Source: Bacteroidota bacterium (lineage in GTDB: Bacteria > Bacteroidota > Bacteroidia > Cytophagales > Cyclobacteriaceae). Taken from it: a DNA stretch of 59,199 nt. Location: NCBI GenBank assembly GCA_016178785.1, contig JACOSO010000041.1, forward strand, positions 1-59,199, read 5' to 3'. The translations under genes were made by a program, and so were the position numbers. How positions within the stretch are numbered: the first letter of the stretch is position 1; each line of letters starts with the position of its first letter. The notes below the pieces were generated by a model, which was given only the letters and a program-made list of their open reading frames with translations, had not been told where the DNA came from and searched no databases. Below are positions 40,501 through 44,912 of this stretch, piece after piece.

Positions 40501-41379
40501 GTAAGAGGTACTAATAACCTGACCGGCTGCTTTGACGACAAGACAGGCAAAATAGATGATGCAACTGTTAAACCCCCAGTGCCAATAGCCGTTGTTTTAC
40601 ACGATCAAACGCGTTGCATTTTACCTCACAATGGCGAAGTCGCAGCAAGCGTGGGTGGCGTGACTATCGGCTATTCATTCCAATGGTACAATGGAACCAA
40701 TACAAAACCGACAGTTGATTTCAGATTTGCTGACTATTTCAGCCTTGATGTAGGAGATTATACTGTGACGGCAACAGATGACGTGACACACTGCGTGTCC
40801 CCTCCGGCAACCGTGACAGTAGCAGACAAACGAGTGAAACCCATTTTTGAGGTGGCAGGCACTCCTTCCTATTGCATTGAAGTGGGAAAACCTACAGGTA
40901 ACGGAACATTTACTGTCACTCAAAAAGTAAGCGTGAATTTCGAGGAGATCAAATGGTCGCTTGCGGGAGATACAACCACTGCCATTGGACTGGGGCCTTA
41001 CATCGCTGACTTGTTTCCTGGGGATTACCATGTGTTGGTGACCACAAGTGAAAAATGCCAGCATAGTGAAAACGTGAAGATCGAAACGGAGATCAAGCCG
41101 TATAATCTAGTCTCTACAAATAATGATGGTCAAAACGATGCGTTCATCATCGACTGCATTTCTAATTTTCCTAACAATAATGTAAAGATTTTCAATCGCA
41201 ATGGAACGATGGTATATGAGGTGGATGGTTACAATAACCAAACCGTCTTCTTCAGAGGAGTGGGAGAGAAGGGTGTTTATTTAGCGGATAAGGAATTGCC
41301 CGAAGGAACTTACTTCTATATTATCGATAAAAAGAATGGAACAAAGCCAAAAACCGGATTCATTGAACTTGTTCGCTGA
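25540..41379 (+). CDS. Giant Ig-repeat surface adhesin, T9SS type B
   Basis: A 5279-residue secreted protein. Signal peptide 1-28; a Cys-bounded calcium-type loop (CYDGVDNDGDGKIDGADTDC, 57-76); an FG-GAP propeller-like head (about 115-530, six motifs such as DMNGDGVPDA and DFDGDGKAEV); the motif RKVWNQHPYF; and a CARDB-like domain (about 680-790). From about 795 to 5180 I count 42 Ig-like domains, each with a Cys near the start (SNNC, NTSC) and one near the end (TGC), implying one disulfide per domain. The C-terminus (about 5185-5279; STNNDGQNDAF, GTYFYIIDKK) is a type B T9SS sorting domain. The organisation resembles SprB-type gliding or attachment adhesins. It contains two long tandem-repeat blocks. 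The open frame is unbroken over 15.8 kb. Confidence 0.9.
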   Translation: MITYTVKVYRRLILFLGLFIFSTALFAQTCKPVGGACPASAGVTCSFAATIEKGCNCYDGVDNDGDGKIDGADTDCASYLGLTFVGSGSTCTLPPPGNINSIFTGVANVAAAAQNTADTPAHVAVGDMNGDGVPDACVTSKWNSTIQVVATATASGFSPGDIMGDWRTPGKNIFPTKGADWTFEHEMAIADIDKDGIGEMFTIASKRPGGPNSPPEQFVLCGFKYANNSLIPLWNAVDLGVNRPGNPGLADFDGDGKAEVYIRNKIFAAESGALLADGGGNWLTAINTGSVAVNITGDSKLELVCGNLIYTVPSLASRTLQVLTVYKDMNVDFPATKFYPKGYNDVNEYGITQASTTSVADFDADGFVDVFITGAVNCSGNEGAPCGTNRTTIFYWNVQKNTLQTYQPPDGTYALGWNWGTGRINLYDVYPNHGHLEALFTAGNKVFCLDEATFTTGNPLWVRTTNDALSGILSLTCYDFNNDGNPEVVYRDTQQLIVCDGQTGATTIFASTCQSHTMTEGPIIADVNGDGATDICITCYTNTGAFDINKSTPQQQSLGQLHVYYTNSSSWLPTRKVWNQHPYFVTNILDNLQLPTTQISQDLVFGTGACPNGVQGPQMPLNLFMDQVPHLSASGCPEFPAPDLAFYGDTPSPACDANPALAGCDTNGDGSYLPTVKITPPICGNLGITAQFNIVNNGDLAITDNIPISFFNGDPTVGTSAVRLYNTTMNVTNLGIGQTYTSPIYTFNGPGSTFTLYAVIYNDGSVLPIVLTGSSTKECTISNNIYSTVISPSPFTVTTETVQDNLNCPPYAAATNNGQLRSRIYINGVEQVDYSPYAFQWYDASSNPISGATLYNLSNLDQGTYYVKVTNTQKGCSSALVPGTITRANPAFPGFTITKISDQTLCSPANGELVVAPVDGSTGYTYTWLDNALNPIGVSGADAKNLLKGNYVVQITRGTCTNPVSPPPSFVDGPKYPDATATTLANVVDCLNPNSGSVTSDAIFNGTVQNPAGYTFNWYFYNFATSTRGSLLPAGNGTGQTRTGLAAGYYQVVVTDNTTKCDATSAPLAQVTTSTVLPTAAISQVAPQTSCDPNQPNGILTAAGTAAGYSNPTDFKFEWFRGDNTLAANLIPIAGGPETLSGAKGETLNKAKGGGIIYTVRVTTPLNCSATNKLTLIEDVNTPVLTLAQSPNSICDVAKTNPAIAYNGSITATVTFTQGGVTNTITLPDPNYTFNWYDGTTTTTAHNPATSGGPTLSGLKDADYTATVTRTDLFCTSVPQTKTVLKTTVQPLLSPTSTGSNNCDPALTPDGTVTVAITNTQAGHNYTYQWYKGNSVVPANALGAANNGTSATAIKVGGPVGSPNPYTVYVLDQTSGCDNTTTQTVSDVSVIPVLSTSTTPNSICSPASSFNGSMTATVTNLLSPPYTIADYSFAWYDGGTTAVPHNPATTGVTISGLDVGTYSVTGKNTKTGCISSLYTNQVITAKVFPALLPASTGSNNCDPALTPDGTVSYSVTNTAQSAGPFTQQWYTGSGDPIANGLPILPAGNNGTQVTAIKVGGPTGAPKSYTVLVTNSSTGCTNYTTASVPDNSIVPILSTSTTPNSVCDPALGYQGTMTVTVTNIPVNPPYTIADYTFVWKNSVGVVVPDPTPGTPTVLDKLADGSYSVVGTNTQTGCVSASFANTVSNNRVFPSLTPSATGSNNCDNTLTPDGTVSVSAAGTAGPYAYQWYVGSGDPIAGGFPTVPTAPNNGKSATAIQLGGPTGAPHSYTALVTDTPTGCTAFATAVVADLSVSPILLTSTQPNDICSPATSFAGSMTVSLSNAQAVGAFPADYVFTWYDGNTTGVQHNPQPAPTSTVTLPKLDAGTYSVTGKNTKTGCISVLATDMVQDQKINPALQLSTTGSHNCTNAVASDGTATATVTNAGADNFNFVWVEVAPTTAINGTNNNITNNAVTATAIKLGGPTNAPNSYQVTVTNTRSGCVTSNTAQVSDLSQKPTFNFAATDNSVCTNVLGIPFNGHVDASGIAHPQLAGSTITYTWYNADPVTSALILPADHTDANQAVVTDSWNALGKGKYAATVTITSVDCTSDPLIVDVKDVPVLPAFTVTPTPSTNCPGGADNGSISATVNNAGGNTFTFDWHKGNLVTDPAVGSVDASPTTTISNQKGAQNYTVQATNNQTGCKANFTQALADNSVKPTFTLTIVDNDKCVAPEDGSATVAGLTDPNALGGDTYTVSFTSTVSAPQTGASMAYLIQPASFATATVKNDRLGCTSAPVTQEIKELLTYPTITTSVVNSTNCAGGAPNGSATVTAVLPADTYEYRWYAGNSVGAPGTEINGAAPTGIAGISGKQGAADFTVEVNLTSTGCRGSKTVTIQDVSQLPLITPLSSTPNQNCTAPFNGTAFVDAVTPFTYRGTTITSPYTGFTLTWSGGTVGPADKITALIAGNYTLQVKAIAGNTVTNNNDNCISNLATVTINDNLTYPVISVTVTDQTSCSGTPNGKLAASSPGVSYAWFDGIGTGGAAHAQTAANSGIIDQLASGDYTIQVTDNVTRCVSTESDFVPNNIVNPSLSFMGVSPVTKCNAPDGSATASIANLSAPTMYDIHYVYTSTLSGAAYPTDPTEIKPPPFDPANHTYTSLINQAIVPAPYTGMMPGYLTALVVDKNTMCESTPVTQQIIDNTQKSTITVITHAVPGACGGGNGGMDPTVLPGAVYTYHWYTGSPNNPTAPINFFTNPPSFAGPEIYGDGRQNLGITGGDLTIGAGTYTLVVFDPDGCGTYHTDNVPTASAPTFTIAPTDITRCDVPNGKLDVQVTTGVNVNGYSIKIFLGNDATGTLLTQNAGPPFPLAPTPVLSTAATLSAATYFVEVTDEDFPACPMGRNQVLINKVLPPSITIDQIVANTSCDPNTSADGKVQLTVNSDASDAQAKLYYVSNINPLPVGFVLNPAPGNLIGTGASGQTTGLMNGFEPQATVPSYTITVTDDNSKCTTDAVVIIPDQQAVPSPLTVVPSPESVCTPSSNGSALASVAPDPVTEYDFEWYSDNALASIVNDGIAVPKPGNGLGTGGELLNQGKIVAPAVWPMGATGLSSGDRIFYVRGKKNATAASGVGCYTQVVQVTIQDQHVAPTMTLTSIPNTSCDPAIGEGSISINTVTNSGVPAVSGATYTYIFDPLGAATTHPNRPGAAPLEYTSVLDNTWTMRATNDVNGCKIESNVTIAPSKFSMTITAFTSQDKLMCNPDGSINVTQIITDRTLTGQANVNYAPAIAPTLANNFDFRWFRTTAPTGFVDPSALTDGAATVIPGEQLTDGAGAGQYPTMGSGLFYVIAKHKSAAGDLIGQGCTTPPIQVNINDKHVNPTVTLVPFSDTSCNLAAGFEGSIDVTISDASVTIPASTPYNYNYGWVVTSTTTPVVANPYVNGTTTFANLQDGDYTLTATNNMTGCATTSNTTIIKNVTPVFVNNFTITPQLICNNSGDIQITGITYKDRFGNPQPAPVVDFSFTWTRPVVGTVGNASALLNTASYPGISADVYSVTAKRIANSPGNGCISAPINIEIQDKSVKPVPSLTVLSNTSCNSMAPGEGEIKINVNDATPAPNNGGTYTYTWNTLPPTQVIPAANPGANDGDGDGTDGDEDNPKLLLDGAYNLTIKNNLTGCTVVANTTILKNSVPVFVQTVNATDQISCAAIGDGSLTVAKVSVNDRAGTSTDYVPPPPGAGQGNITDFDFDWTRAGVGPQTTTGVGGNVLNSGNYNIGALGGTGIGAGSYTVTAIRTTGSPGNGCKSAAFPVTIKDKRINPVITLTPFSNTSCNIAFEGEIKVKVTDATTFTPVPAGGFTFNYSWTASAGVTAPGASAGNNGNEVNDGAGPDQDFLVGQQDGTYNLTAVNPSTQCQTTASTVITKNATPVFVQNVSVVDQIVCTPDGSLTIAKVTLNDRTGTTTTFDNTTVPALLTDFQFEWTRPADAHIEVMNSGVAPAGATLNAGNYDAAFASQPFGAGTYTVVARRKAGSPGANCASAPYTIVLQDKSTKPVVALSPFANTSCSGVFEGEIEVRVTDATANNVAHTFVTPYAYTYNWTVSATPAVINGVVAGTNDGDGSGADGDGDNPKVLQDGNYTVSVTNTQTGCVSTGSTTIFKNSTPVFTQLVTPTDQVLCTADGKLVVNQVKVIDRNGVTKLSGVDFPIADFVFTYDRSAVGTTVLGPNSPSTLLDNTNYGTIGFGTYFVTATRNSGSPGAGCSAAPYKVDILDKRILPSVSLTPLANTSCDPAFFEGEIKVKVTDASVNIPAPLTGIPFTYDYTWPTAVTAIAASAGNDGDGFGGGENDGAGIDNDNDHPKGLKDGNFIVTVTNAVTGCSSDGSTTIFKNGTPVFTQLVVSTAQVLCKPDGKLEVKEVKIIDRNGVTQSNLNTPPDFPLTDFVFTYDRVIAGVTTNVLTNSVNAFLDNTNYNNPPIPPGVGFGTYYVTTTRKVGFPGKECSSAPYRIDIDDQRLYPKVAFTSLANSACNVAKANGSVTAIASEQNGAQTDPYTFAWTLNGTPVASVLPVPPIQTDATPQSVLTNALDGAYIVTATNTNTGCPFDASFNLLLDQTRSTPNIIDVATLDPKDCNPTAGAEVTKITLGSTFNSSLQPPQIPPNNEVTGAALGPPRFIYTWYEGTLSNQLAPTLPCIGPLPNSCNTATVGLLPGDHFVKVIDTQTDCQSGPKQFVIKTDNIIYPVAAITQTVKQISCIATTGTGELQATAIEQDGTTGTYTFAWYPSLDLTGTAFAPPTAPSSTNNPNLLQKLVVGDYSIQVTNTVTSCTASAIFIIPDDSPLFIPAISTGSSPQTFCVGNDGDAQVRILLDPAYPLLPYDNTAFITDLYKTSKPNLSNPPDVQANIPFIVTGSPSTITYDVPQLVSGTYTFRVTDKNTGCVRTDSVAVKLQQTKPVIVIVQDNPMTNCDPVIANGQLSSTADGKVQGYNFDWYAGAAASGSILQNDNKLIGQQAGSYTVRGTNNLTGCFDDKTGKIDDATVKPPVPIAVVLHDQTRCILPHNGEVAASVGGVTIGYSFQWYNGTNTKPTVDFRFADYFSLDVGDYTVTATDDVTHCVSPPATVTVADKRVKPIFEVAGTPSYCIEVGKPTGNGTFTVTQKVSVNFEEIKWSLAGDTTTAIGLGPYIADLFPGDYHVLVTTSEKCQHSENVKIETEIKPYNLVSTNNDGQNDAFIIDCISNFPNNNVKIFNRNGTMVYEVDGYNNQTVFFRGVGEKGVYLADKELPEGTYFYIIDKKNGTKPKTGFIELVR
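29074..31512 (+). repeat. Four two-domain tandem units in giant 1 (block 1)
   Basis: Residues 1179-1991 hold alternating A domains (beginning VLSTSTTPNSIC, PILLTSTQPNDIC) and B domains (LLPASTGSNNCDPALTPDG). A units start near 29074, 29700, 30307 and 30910, so the period is about 600 bases or two Ig domains. Shared strings include GKNTKTGCIS in A and TAIKVGGPTGAP in B. The block is best explained by duplication of a domain pair. Confidence 0.8.
34900..38985 (+). repeat. Six two-domain tandem units in giant 1 (block 2)
   Basis: Units begin at 34900, 35590, 36202, 36904, 37603 and 38272 and end at 38985, with lengths of 690, 612, 702, 699, 669 and 714 bases. Each opens with a line such as DKRINPVITLTPFSNTSC and has a second domain beginning after TTIxKN.TPVF and ending in SPGxGC. 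Four units carry an Asp/Gly/Asn-rich loop in the first domain. Confidence 0.8.
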
Positions 41380-41385
41380 TCATTC

Positions 41386-42306
41386 ATGAATAAATATCTG
41401 ACTGTACTTTTTCTTAGTGCAAGTTCATTGGTTCATGCACAACAGCGGCCGCTACAGTCATTGTATATGTTCGATCCGTTATTGGTAAATCCCGCATATG
41501 CCGGGAGCCAGGTTCAGTTAAGTGCAACAGCCATTTATCGAAATCAGTGGGTGAACTTAGATGGTGCACCTAAGACTTTTACCCAAACGGTTCATTCAGG
41601 ATTCAGAAAATATAGAGTAGGTCTCGGTTTCATTTTGTCAAACGATCAAATCGGGATTCACAATGATGTGGGGTTTTATGGTGTCTATTCATACAAACTA
41701 CCAATCAACAAAAAGAAAGGGATGTTATCTTTTGGGCTACAAGGAGGGTTTAATAATCTTCGTTCAAACTATGCACTGTTAGATCCTAAAAATCCTTCTG
41801 ATCCGTATTTCGGAATGGTATCAAATAAATTCAATCCTAATGTTGGGGCAGGAATTTATTTTCGACAGAGTAATTTTTATGTTGGCTTCTCAGTGCCCTA
41901 TATTTTAAACAATAAAGTTGTCGGTCTTGAAAATCTTGGAGCTACTGCAAAGCAGCATCGGTATTATTATTTGATGGGAGGGTTTACTCAGAAACTATCT
42001 AACATCGTAAAATTTGCTCCTTCCACCCTGATAAAAGTGCAAGACGATGCACCATTTACTTTTGACCTGAATGCCTTCTTGGTGTTTTACGATGCTGTCG
42101 GGCTTGGATGCTCATATCGGTTCGGTGACTCAATCATCCCAATGTTTGAATTGCAACTCAATAATAATTTCCATGTAGGCTACGCCTACGATATTACTAC
42201 TTCAGCATTGAATCAATATTCCAATGGCTCTCATGAGATTATGATAAACTATCGGGTGAAGATTCAAAAGATTCACAAAGGCCTGGAGTGCCCAACCTAC
42301 TGGTAA
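41386..42306 (+). CDS. Stand-alone PorP/SprF family protein
   Basis: A 306-residue outer-membrane protein of the PorP/SprF family. After a signal peptide (1-19, ending VHAQ) come the family's landmark segments FDPLLVNPAYAGSQVQLSAT and YRNQWVNLDGAPKTFTQTVH, then alternating barrel strands with ISYW/GYAYD-like ends. There is no SPOR or OmpA domain, unlike 20642-22216. It starts 6 bases after the giant adhesin stop, the same position relation as sprF after sprB in Flavobacterium, where SprF is needed for SprB to reach the surface. The likely role is therefore as the dedicated export or attachment partner of giant 1. Confidence 0.9.
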   Translation: MNKYLTVLFLSASSLVHAQQRPLQSLYMFDPLLVNPAYAGSQVQLSATAIYRNQWVNLDGAPKTFTQTVHSGFRKYRVGLGFILSNDQIGIHNDVGFYGVYSYKLPINKKKGMLSFGLQGGFNNLRSNYALLDPKNPSDPYFGMVSNKFNPNVGAGIYFRQSNFYVGFSVPYILNNKVVGLENLGATAKQHRYYYLMGGFTQKLSNIVKFAPSTLIKVQDDAPFTFDLNAFLVFYDAVGLGCSYRFGDSIIPMFELQLNNNFHVGYAYDITTSALNQYSNGSHEIMINYRVKIQKIHKGLECPTYW

Positions 42307-42328
42307 TATTGGTAAGAGAACAAGGCAA

Positions 42329-43192
42329 CTATTTCCTTCTCCGGCTCGGCACATCTTTTATTGTGCTCTTCCCTTTTTTGCGATCCTGAAGCTTAGTGTC
42401 AAAGAGGTAGGCTACTGAAATCCGGATATTATGATTTTTTACTTTCATCGGATCAGAATCTACAAAGCTTATCGGATAATAGCCATCACTCTTTCCAAGA
42501 TAAGTTTGCGCGATGTTAACGCTCACGCTCGTTACTATTTTTCTAAAACCAATAGGCTCGAAAGCTACCCCCCCGGTAATGTTAATAGCAAATTGATAGC
42601 GGTTAGGGCTGCTGATATTCTCTTTATTATCATCGGGGCCACCAGGTCCGCTTTCGAATGATGTGTTGTCGCGGCCAAACAAGGAAGTGTAATTAACGTG
42701 GTCAATTTGGTTTTCTAGTAGATAGCTACTTCGAAGGGTGCCTTTGTTGCTCATCCAGTAGCTGATGGTTGGACCACCACCAATAAACCAGTCGTATGCT
42801 TTTGTTTTGCCGCCTTTCCCTTTTGATTTTCCGGTCAGGTTTTTGAATTCCAAAATATAAAAAATTGGGAGTTCGATATACTGCATGTGATCAATTATCT
42901 TGGCCTCATTGTCAGACCTTGTGGCTCCGTTTGTTCCTTCAATGTGTTTGGTTCGGTAAGCATATAACAGTTGAGCATTGAGGCAAAAGTTTTTGTGCAC
43001 CCGAATTTGTGCCATGACGCCTGCATCAAAACCCAAGGATAGCTTGGACCTTAAGTCGGAGTTATTAGGCTGGTCAAAGAAAAAGGCTTTTGAAAGTGAG
43101 CCGCCAGCCACTGGGCCTACAAAGAGCTGTGCTTTTGCTGACATCAGGTGAAGAACTATTGGGAGCGTTACAATAAATAGTTTTTGCCTCAT
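42329..43192 (-). CDS. Outer-membrane beta-barrel protein (paralogue 2)
   Basis: A 287-residue protein with a signal peptide (1-21) and a barrel-like pattern (AQLFVGPVAGGSLSKAFFF, LSLGFDAGVMAQIRV, NFCLNAQLLYAYRTKH, WFIGGGPTISYWMSNKGTL, YQFINAITGGVAFEP-like strands). It is a paralogue of 18855-19628, with the same GPxIxYWxxxKG segment, the same last strand (IRISVAYLFDT), and a longer basic tail (LQDRKKGKSTIKDVPSRRRK). The gene is on the minus strand, converging on the short PorP gene with a 22-base gap, and divergent from the second PorP-SPOR gene. It marks the start of cassette B. Confidence 0.75.
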   Translation of the reverse strand: MRQKLFIVTLPIVLHLMSAKAQLFVGPVAGGSLSKAFFFDQPNNSDLRSKLSLGFDAGVMAQIRVHKNFCLNAQLLYAYRTKHIEGTNGATRSDNEAKIIDHMQYIELPIFYILEFKNLTGKSKGKGGKTKAYDWFIGGGPTISYWMSNKGTLRSSYLLENQIDHVNYTSLFGRDNTSFESGPGGPDDNKENISSPNRYQFAINITGGVAFEPIGFRKIVTSVSVNIAQTYLGKSDGYYPISFVDSDPMKVKNHNIRISVAYLFDTKLQDRKKGKSTIKDVPSRRRK

Positions 43193-43380
43193 TTGAGTTA
43201 GATCACTGCAGCAATATTAACCTAAAAAAATATTATATCATTTTAAAACGACCCAGCCAAATAACTAATCGAAAAAAAGACGCATCCATCGACAGGAAAG
43301 GTCGCGGGCATTTACTTATTCTTTCTTGAATGGAATATAACTGGAATGCTATGAAGAGAATGATTAAGTTGCGATCTTAG

Positions 43381-44898
43381 ATGAATTTTATGCTCATCAA
43401 GAACCTCAGATTAGAGAGATTATTCTGGTCTTTATTAATAACCATTTTAGTAGCAAGTGCCCGCCTGGTGAGTGCTCAAAATAACCCTTTGTACAATGGC
43501 TACTTCCTTAACTCTTTCATTTACAACCCTGCTGCTGCGGCAACGGATCGCCTTGAAATAAATGCCGGCTATCGCAGACAGTGGTTTGGAATAAAAGGAG
43601 CCCCGACAATTTCGTCTCTTACAGTGAATACCCTTATCAACGAAACCCGTGCTGGCATCGGTTTTAGAGTGACCTCCTTTGCAAGAGGATTTCTCAATTC
43701 AACAGATGCTTCTGTGTCCTACGCGTATGGCGTTCCGTTGAATAAGGAAAACAGACTTTTCTTCGGCCTTTCAGGGGGAGTATTGACTAATATGCTCAAC
43801 TTCAGCGATATAACAGCGATTTCTGATCCGGCACTCACTTCTGTCTCTAGTTTGGTGCCAAGCGCTTCGTTTGGTATGTTACTCAAAAATACAAGTGGAT
43901 TTAATTTTGGAGTGGCCCTTCCTAAGCTGATCTCCACAGAAAAACTCGACTCGAAATATTCTTTCTCTTACTTTGATAATGTAATTGCCACAGCCTCTTT
44001 CAGTAAATGGAACCCTAATCCAAAGCCAGTGAAAAAGGTGAAGGGCCGAGTGTACAAGAAGAAAACCACAAACGTGCCACTCGAACTTTTCAGCATCTAC
44101 CGATATTCTGTTTTCGGAAGTTTAATAGAAGGCACTGCGAAATATAACTTCACCCCTAATATTTGGCTTTCAGCAACTTACCGTCAAAATCAAGGGATTA
44201 TTCCAGGGTTGGGTATTGTTGCCGACAATTTCTCCTTCAGTTATTTTTATGAACTGGGCGTAGGGGGTGATTTACCGCTGCAAACTCATGAAGTTCTGTT
44301 AAACCTTCGATTAGGCAAGGTCAAGAAGTACCGCGATATAAAACCTACCCCACCACCCAGCAAAATTACTACGCAGCCCAATAAAGTAGTTGTCAAGAAA
44401 ACCGAACCCGTGAAGAAAATAGAGCCGGTGAAGAAGGAACAACCAATTGTTCAGAAGGATACGGTCCATCGCCCAAGGCTCAAGGTAAAAGTCGATTTGC
44501 TTGATACCAACGCGGTTCGAGCTGCGCGCGAGGCAGAGGAACGGAAGAAACTGGAGCAGCACATTGATGAACACGCTGAGGGTAAGCATGATGACACCCA
44601 CGATGCACCCGTAAACCCACGCCACGATTTTGTGAAACGCGGTACACACCATGAAGAATTGGATTTAGCTACCTATGTCATAGCAGGTGCATTCCAGAGC
44701 AGGAGTAATGCAGAACATTATGCCAAAACACTGAAATCCATGGGCTATTCTGCAGATTTCGGTCATTTGTCGGTTCGCAACCTTTGGTATGTGTTCATTG
44801 CCGAAGAGGCAGATATACCAGAGGCGCGAAAAGAGCGAGATCGGCTACAAAAGAACAGAATATTTAAATCGGTTTGGTTACTCACTGTGCAAGAATAA
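43381..44898 (+). CDS. PorP/SprF barrel fused to a SPOR-like domain (B)
   Basis: A 505-residue paralogue of 20642-22216. Signal peptide about 1-32 (ending RLVSAQ); PorP/SprF barrel about 33-315 (YFLNSFIYNPAAAATDRLEI, YRRQWFGIKGAPTISSLTVN); a Pro/Lys-rich then acidic-basic linker (about 318-410, VKKTEPVKKIEPVKKEQP); the His-rich segment HDFVKRGTHHEELD (415-428); and a SPOR-like domain (430-503; TYVIAGAFQSRSNAEHYAKT, YSADFGHL, WYVFIAEEADIPEARKERDR). The linker differs in sequence from that of copy A, but the His-rich segment and SPOR domain are conserved. The start is ATG at 43381; an ATG three codons later is possible. The next gene follows after 14 bases. Confidence 0.8.
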   Translation: MNFMLIKNLRLERLFWSLLITILVASARLVSAQNNPLYNGYFLNSFIYNPAAAATDRLEINAGYRRQWFGIKGAPTISSLTVNTLINETRAGIGFRVTSFARGFLNSTDASVSYAYGVPLNKENRLFFGLSGGVLTNMLNFSDITAISDPALTSVSSLVPSASFGMLLKNTSGFNFGVALPKLISTEKLDSKYSFSYFDNVIATASFSKWNPNPKPVKKVKGRVYKKKTTNVPLELFSIYRYSVFGSLIEGTAKYNFTPNIWLSATYRQNQGIIPGLGIVADNFSFSYFYELGVGGDLPLQTHEVLLNLRLGKVKKYRDIKPTPPPSKITTQPNKVVVKKTEPVKKIEPVKKEQPIVQKDTVHRPRLKVKVDLLDTNAVRAAREAEERKKLEQHIDEHAEGKHDDTHDAPVNPRHDFVKRGTHHEELDLATYVIAGAFQSRSNAEHYAKTLKSMGYSADFGHLSVRNLWYVFIAEEADIPEARKERDRLQKNRIFKSVWLLTVQE

Positions 44899-44912
44899 CG
44901 ATTAAGAATAGT

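Noticed and set aside
25540..41379. Possible recent foreign acquisition of the giant gene
   Set aside because: Base composition looks similar to neighbours by eye and no integrase, transposase or tRNA edge is present; the paralogous neighbours point to local duplication instead.
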